Source: Hymenobacter sp. YIM 151858-1 (GTDB taxonomy: Bacteria > Bacteroidota > Bacteroidia > Cytophagales > Hymenobacteraceae). From it: a DNA stretch of 64,000 nt. Below, piece after piece: positions 61,427-64,000 of this stretch. The stretch spans positions 94,201 through 158,200 of the forward strand of contig NZ_CP110137.1 in the NCBI RefSeq assembly GCF_025979705.1, written 5' to 3'. Position 1 is the first letter of the stretch. Each line of letters opens with the position of its first letter. Under the pieces are notes generated by a model. It was not told the DNA's origin. It saw only the letters and a program-made list of their open reading frames with translations, and did not search any database. The position numbers were made by a program, and so were the translations under genes.

Positions 61427-61801
61427 CTAGCGCACCAGCTTTTCGGGCCAGCCGAGCACGCCGCCGAGCAGGTTGCTGACCTGGCCAAAGCCGGCCTGGG
61501 TGAGTTGGCTGGCCGCGGTGGCCGAACGGGCGCCGCTGCGGCAGTACACGTACGTGGGCTTGGTTTTGTCCAGCACGGCCACGCGGCGGGCGAAGTCGGG
61601 GCCGGTCACGTCGAGGTTCACGGCGCCGGGCAGGTGGCCGGCCGCAAACTCGTCGGGGCGGCGCACGTCGAGCAGCACCGCGCTGGGCTGGCGCAGGGCC
61701 GCCGCAAACTGGGCGGGGGCAAGGTTTTTATAGGCGGGCGCGGCGCCCTGAAACAAACCAAACATGGCGAAGAAGGAAAGCAGGAATGCAAGGTGAGGCA
61801 T
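61427..61801 (-). CDS. Secreted single-domain rhodanese
   Basis: A 124-aa protein with a signal peptide (MPHLAFLLSFFAMFGLFQGA). The rhodanese body has VLLDVRRPDEFAAGHLPGAV and the active loop YVYCRSGARSATAA, with a single Cys. It would transfer sulfane sulfur in the periplasm, probably feeding or receiving sulfur from the YeeE-type permease encoded 34 bp downstream. Leftward, in the sulfur operon. Confidence 0.9.
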   Translation of the reverse strand: MPHLAFLLSFFAMFGLFQGAAPAYKNLAPAQFAAALRQPSAVLLDVRRPDEFAAGHLPGAVNLDVTGPDFARRVAVLDKTKPTYVYCRSGARSATAASQLTQAGFGQVSNLLGGVLGWPEKLVR

Positions 61802-61866
61802 GGGGTAAGCGTAGGTGCTACCGGAGCGCTTCCCTTGCGGGAAACTCCCCGGTTTGCCGGTGGGGG

Positions 61867-63222
61867 TTAGTGGCCGGCCGCAGCCGATTGGAAGGATTTC
61901 ACGGCTTCGCTCAGGTCGAGCACGTCGGTGCCGGGCAGGGCCGGCGCCACGATGCTGGCGCCCGCCGCCGAGCGGTAGCCGCCGGCGCAGTGCACCACCA
62001 CGGGCTTGCCCCGGGGGATTTCCAGCACCCGCTCGCGCAGCTCGGGCAGCGGAATGTTCAGCGCGCTGGCGAAGATGGGCGCGTCGCGGTGCTCGGCGGC
62101 GTTGCGGATATCCACGATGGTGTACTGCTCCGGGTGCTGACGGAAGGCGGCTACGTCCAGCATAGGCATGGTCGCTTCGGTGGCGGGCGTACCGACCAGC
62201 GCGCCCTTAATCAGCGCTTCGTAGCCGATTTTAGCGGTCTTGCAAATCAGATCCTCCAGGGTCGCCTCGTCGGCAGCGATGAGGTAGAAGGATTCTTCCG
62301 GGCCGACGATGGAGCCCAGCCAGGTCTCGAATTTGCCGCCCTGCTGGATGTTTAGCGCTCCTTCTACGTGGCCCTTCTTGAACTCGGCTTCGGGACGGGT
62401 ATCCACCACCAGCACCCCGGCTTCCAGCTCGGCGCCGGCGGCCAGGCGCGGTACCTGCTGCACGCTGGGGGCGTAGGCCGGGGCGCCGGCTTTGTTCAGG
62501 GCCACGTCGTAGCCGAAGTACTTGGGGATGAAGGGCTGGTCAGCGAGCAGCTCCTTGACGAACTCCTCCTCGCTCAGGTCGCGCAGCATGGGGTTGCCGA
62601 ATTTCTCGTCGCCGATGGTGCTGCTGCTGCCCCCGGCCAGGGCCTTGCCGCAAAGCGAGCCGGCGCCGTGGGCTGGGTACACCAGGACGGTGTTGTCCAG
62701 CTGCATGAGCTTGTCGCGCAGCGAGTGGTACAGCTGCCGGGCCAGCTCCTCGCGCTTGGCGGTCAGGTTGCCGGCGTTTTCGCGCAGGTCCGGCCGGCCC
62801 ACGTCGCCGATAAAGAGGGTATCACCGGTAAACACGGCTTTGGCTTTGCCTTCGCGGCTCACCACGATGCTGATGGAGTCGGGCGAGTGGCCGGGCGTAT
62901 TCAGGGCCCGGAAGGTGAGCTGGCCCACGGTGAACTCCTGGCCCTCATCGAAGGCTTCGTGAGCGTAATCCGCGCCCAGCAGCTTGCTCACCCGAATGAC
63001 GGCGCCGGTCTGCTGCGCGATTTCTAGGTGGCTGCTCACGAAGTCGGCGTGGGGGTGGGTTTCGATGACGCTCACGATTTGGGCGTCGTGGGCCTTGGCA
63101 AAATCGTAGTACGGCTGCGGGTCGCGGGCCGGGTCGACGAGCACGATTTGGCGGGCACACTCGCTGAGGATGGCGTAGGAGAAATGGGCCAGGCCCTTGT
63201 CTTCAAATTGTTCGATTTTCAT
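61867..63222 (-). CDS. MBL-fold persulfide-dioxygenase-like protein with two rhodanese domains
   Basis: A 451-aa protein. The metallo-beta-lactamase domain has IETHPHADFVSSH (His56, His58, Asp60, His65), VFTGDTLFIGDVGRPDL and VYPAHGAGSLCGK, the ETHE1/persulfide-dioxygenase pattern. Two rhodanese domains follow. The first (LVVDTRPEAEFKKGHVEGAL) has Ala where the active Cys is expected (LIAADEATLED). The second (YTIVDIRNAAEHRDAPIFAS) has an active loop with Cys412 (VVVHCAGGYRSAAG). It probably oxidises glutathione or bacillithiol persulfide to sulfite, which the TauE/SafE protein encoded upstream could export. Confidence 0.92.
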   Translation of the reverse strand: MKIEQFEDKGLAHFSYAILSECARQIVLVDPARDPQPYYDFAKAHDAQIVSVIETHPHADFVSSHLEIAQQTGAVIRVSKLLGADYAHEAFDEGQEFTVGQLTFRALNTPGHSPDSISIVVSREGKAKAVFTGDTLFIGDVGRPDLRENAGNLTAKREELARQLYHSLRDKLMQLDNTVLVYPAHGAGSLCGKALAGGSSSTIGDEKFGNPMLRDLSEEEFVKELLADQPFIPKYFGYDVALNKAGAPAYAPSVQQVPRLAAGAELEAGVLVVDTRPEAEFKKGHVEGALNIQQGGKFETWLGSIVGPEESFYLIAADEATLEDLICKTAKIGYEALIKGALVGTPATEATMPMLDVAAFRQHPEQYTIVDIRNAAEHRDAPIFASALNIPLPELRERVLEIPRGKPVVVHCAGGYRSAAGASIVAPALPGTDVLDLSEAVKSFQSAAAGH

Positions 63223-63310
63223 GACGGAGAAGAGGCTTTTAGCTTTTAGCGGTGGGCTGCCAGCTGGTTAGTTGATCAGAAAGGGGCTGCTTTTGGTGTA
63301 GGGCGTAAAG

Positions 63311-63337
63311 CTGTCAGCTAATAGCTGTCAGCTGACA
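63311..63337. repeat. Short repeat/palindrome before the TauE stop
   Basis: CTGTCAGCTAATAG is followed by CTGTCAGCTGACA, a direct repeat of CTGTCAGCT. The second part is the perfect palindrome TGTCAGCTGACA (63326-63337). It lies between the TauE/SafE stop (63340) and the MBL gene and may be a small intergenic repeat or an RNA hairpin. Confidence 0.5.
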
Positions 63338-63339
63338 AC

Positions 63340-64000
63340 TCAGTGGAACACCAGCTCGCGCAGCAGGATAAAGGCGCCCATGGCCAAGGTGAACCAGCCG
63401 AAGGCGGGCTTGAGCTTGGCGCCGGGAATGAAGCGGGCCAGGTAGGTGCCGAGGACGATGCCGCCGAGGGCAAAGGCCAGGAAGCCGGCCAGGAAGCTCC
63501 AGGTAATGGGGGTGCCGGCGCTCAAATCGCCGGTGAAGCCGATGAGCGAGTTCAGGGCGATGATGGCCAGCGAGGTGCCCACGGCCAGCTTCATGGGCAG
63601 GCGGGCGCCGAGCACCAGGGCGGGAATAATCAGAAAGCCACCGCCGGCGCCCACGAAGCCCGTAAGCGCACCCACCACTAGGCCGATGCTCAGCACCAGC
63701 GGGTAATTGAACGCGTGCTTGGGGTGCCGCTCTTCGTCCAGTACCACCGCCGCCTGTTTGCTGCGAATCATGGACACAGCGGCGCCGACCATCAGCACGG
63801 CAAACGCGACCAGCACCAGCAGGTCTTTGGTGAACACGAGGCTCCCGAGCGTGAACAGCTCGTGGGGAATGGCGGGCAGCAGCAGCTTGCGCACCGCAAA
63901 TACGGCCGCCAGCGAGGGCAGCAGAAACACCAGCGCCGTTTTCAGCGACACCAGTCCCTTGCGGAAGTAACCCCAGGCGCCCACCACCGACGTGGAACCG
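63340..64000 (-). CDS. TauE/SafE-family sulfite exporter (N-terminus off the window)
   Basis: 220 codons are visible; the protein begins beyond the right edge (the frame opens GSTSVVGAWGYFRKGLVSLK, the middle of the first TauE motif). Transmembrane segments include LVLVAFAVLMVGAAVSMIRS and NYPLVLSIGLVVGALTGFVG. The second family motif is AGGGFLIIPALVLGARLPMK, followed by LAVGTSLAIIALNSLIGFTG. TauE/SafE proteins export sulfite or organosulfonates. Its gene leads the sulfur operon, upstream of the persulfide-dioxygenase-like gene that would make sulfite. Confidence 0.92.
   Translation of the reverse strand, partial: GSTSVVGAWGYFRKGLVSLKTALVFLLPSLAAVFAVRKLLLPAIPHELFTLGSLVFTKDLLVLVAFAVLMVGAAVSMIRSKQAAVVLDEERHPKHAFNYPLVLSIGLVVGALTGFVGAGGGFLIIPALVLGARLPMKLAVGTSLAIIALNSLIGFTGDLSAGTPITWSFLAGFLAFALGGIVLGTYLARFIPGAKLKPAFGWFTLAMGAFILLRELVFH

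Noticed and set aside
1..64000. CRISPR arrays, rRNA and tRNA genes
   Set aside because: No regularly spaced repeat array and no sequence resembling rRNA or a tRNA cloverleaf with TTC-x-A-x-x-C arm was found. The direct repeats seen have only two copies each.

Overview
The window looks like DNA from a GC-rich Bacteroidota, most plausibly Hymenobacter or a close relative. The reasons are high third-position GC, near absence of strong Shine-Dalgarno sequences, a type IX secretion (T9SS) C-terminal signal, Bacteroidota-type RHS proteins, and a mobilization/ParA/DUF3408 backbone of the Bacteroidota type. No rRNA, tRNA or CRISPR array was seen. I cannot tell whether this is chromosome with an integrated mobile element or part of a plasmid.

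Layout. 0-6.3 kb: a leftward pair of secreted giants, an RHS-type protein followed 10 bp later by a leucine-rich-repeat/PA14 protein that runs off the left edge. 6.4-11 kb: a frameshifted secreted-protein gene, a Fic AMPylase, a decayed GDSL arylesterase and two tandem ferritin-like (PF13668) genes. 11.1-13.4 kb: an SOS-type umuD-umuC pair behind an inverted repeat. 14-22 kb: a mobilization backbone. MobC-like accessory protein, relaxase, VirD4/TraG coupling protein, HTH protein and DUF4099/DUF3945 protein run leftward; ParA and DUF3408 run rightward. About 1 kb of strikingly AT-rich, repeat-rich DNA lies between them and is the best candidate for oriT or a centromere. No mating-pore (tra) genes follow.

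22-41 kb: accessory DNA with small hypothetical genes, a NucA-type nuclease lipoprotein, a CHRD lipoprotein, a 1482-aa NHL/TIG protein with a T9SS tail, a serine recombinase with a 38-bp dyad just upstream plus a decayed second copy, a gene split by an amber codon, and a 151-bp MITE with perfect 15-bp ends and a 4-bp target duplication. 41-47 kb: a 1718-aa multi-PAS/GAF histidine kinase bracketed by two same-orientation remnants of a DUF5712-type mobilization gene. 47-51 kb: a PhoX-like lipoprotein and a di-heme peroxidase with an imelysin-like N-terminus. 51-57 kb: GrpB, a subtilase fragment, a lone receiver protein, an alpha/beta hydrolase whose nucleophile serine is replaced by glycine, a LytTR regulator and a Tn3-transposase remnant.

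57-64 kb: a leftward sulfur-handling island. It holds TauE/SafE, a persulfide-dioxygenase-like MBL/double-rhodanese protein, a secreted rhodanese, two YeeE/YedE half-transporters, a broken porin gene, an ArsR-rhodanese fusion regulator preceded by a perfect 24-bp dyad operator, and an MFS exporter. Together these fit uptake, oxidation and export of sulfane sulfur under persulfide-sensing control.

Several genes are disrupted at homopolymer runs (6731, 41099, 59437, 59671, 60037), so sequencing error should be excluded before calling them biological pseudogenes. The stop codons and deletions in other remnants are better evidence of real decay.
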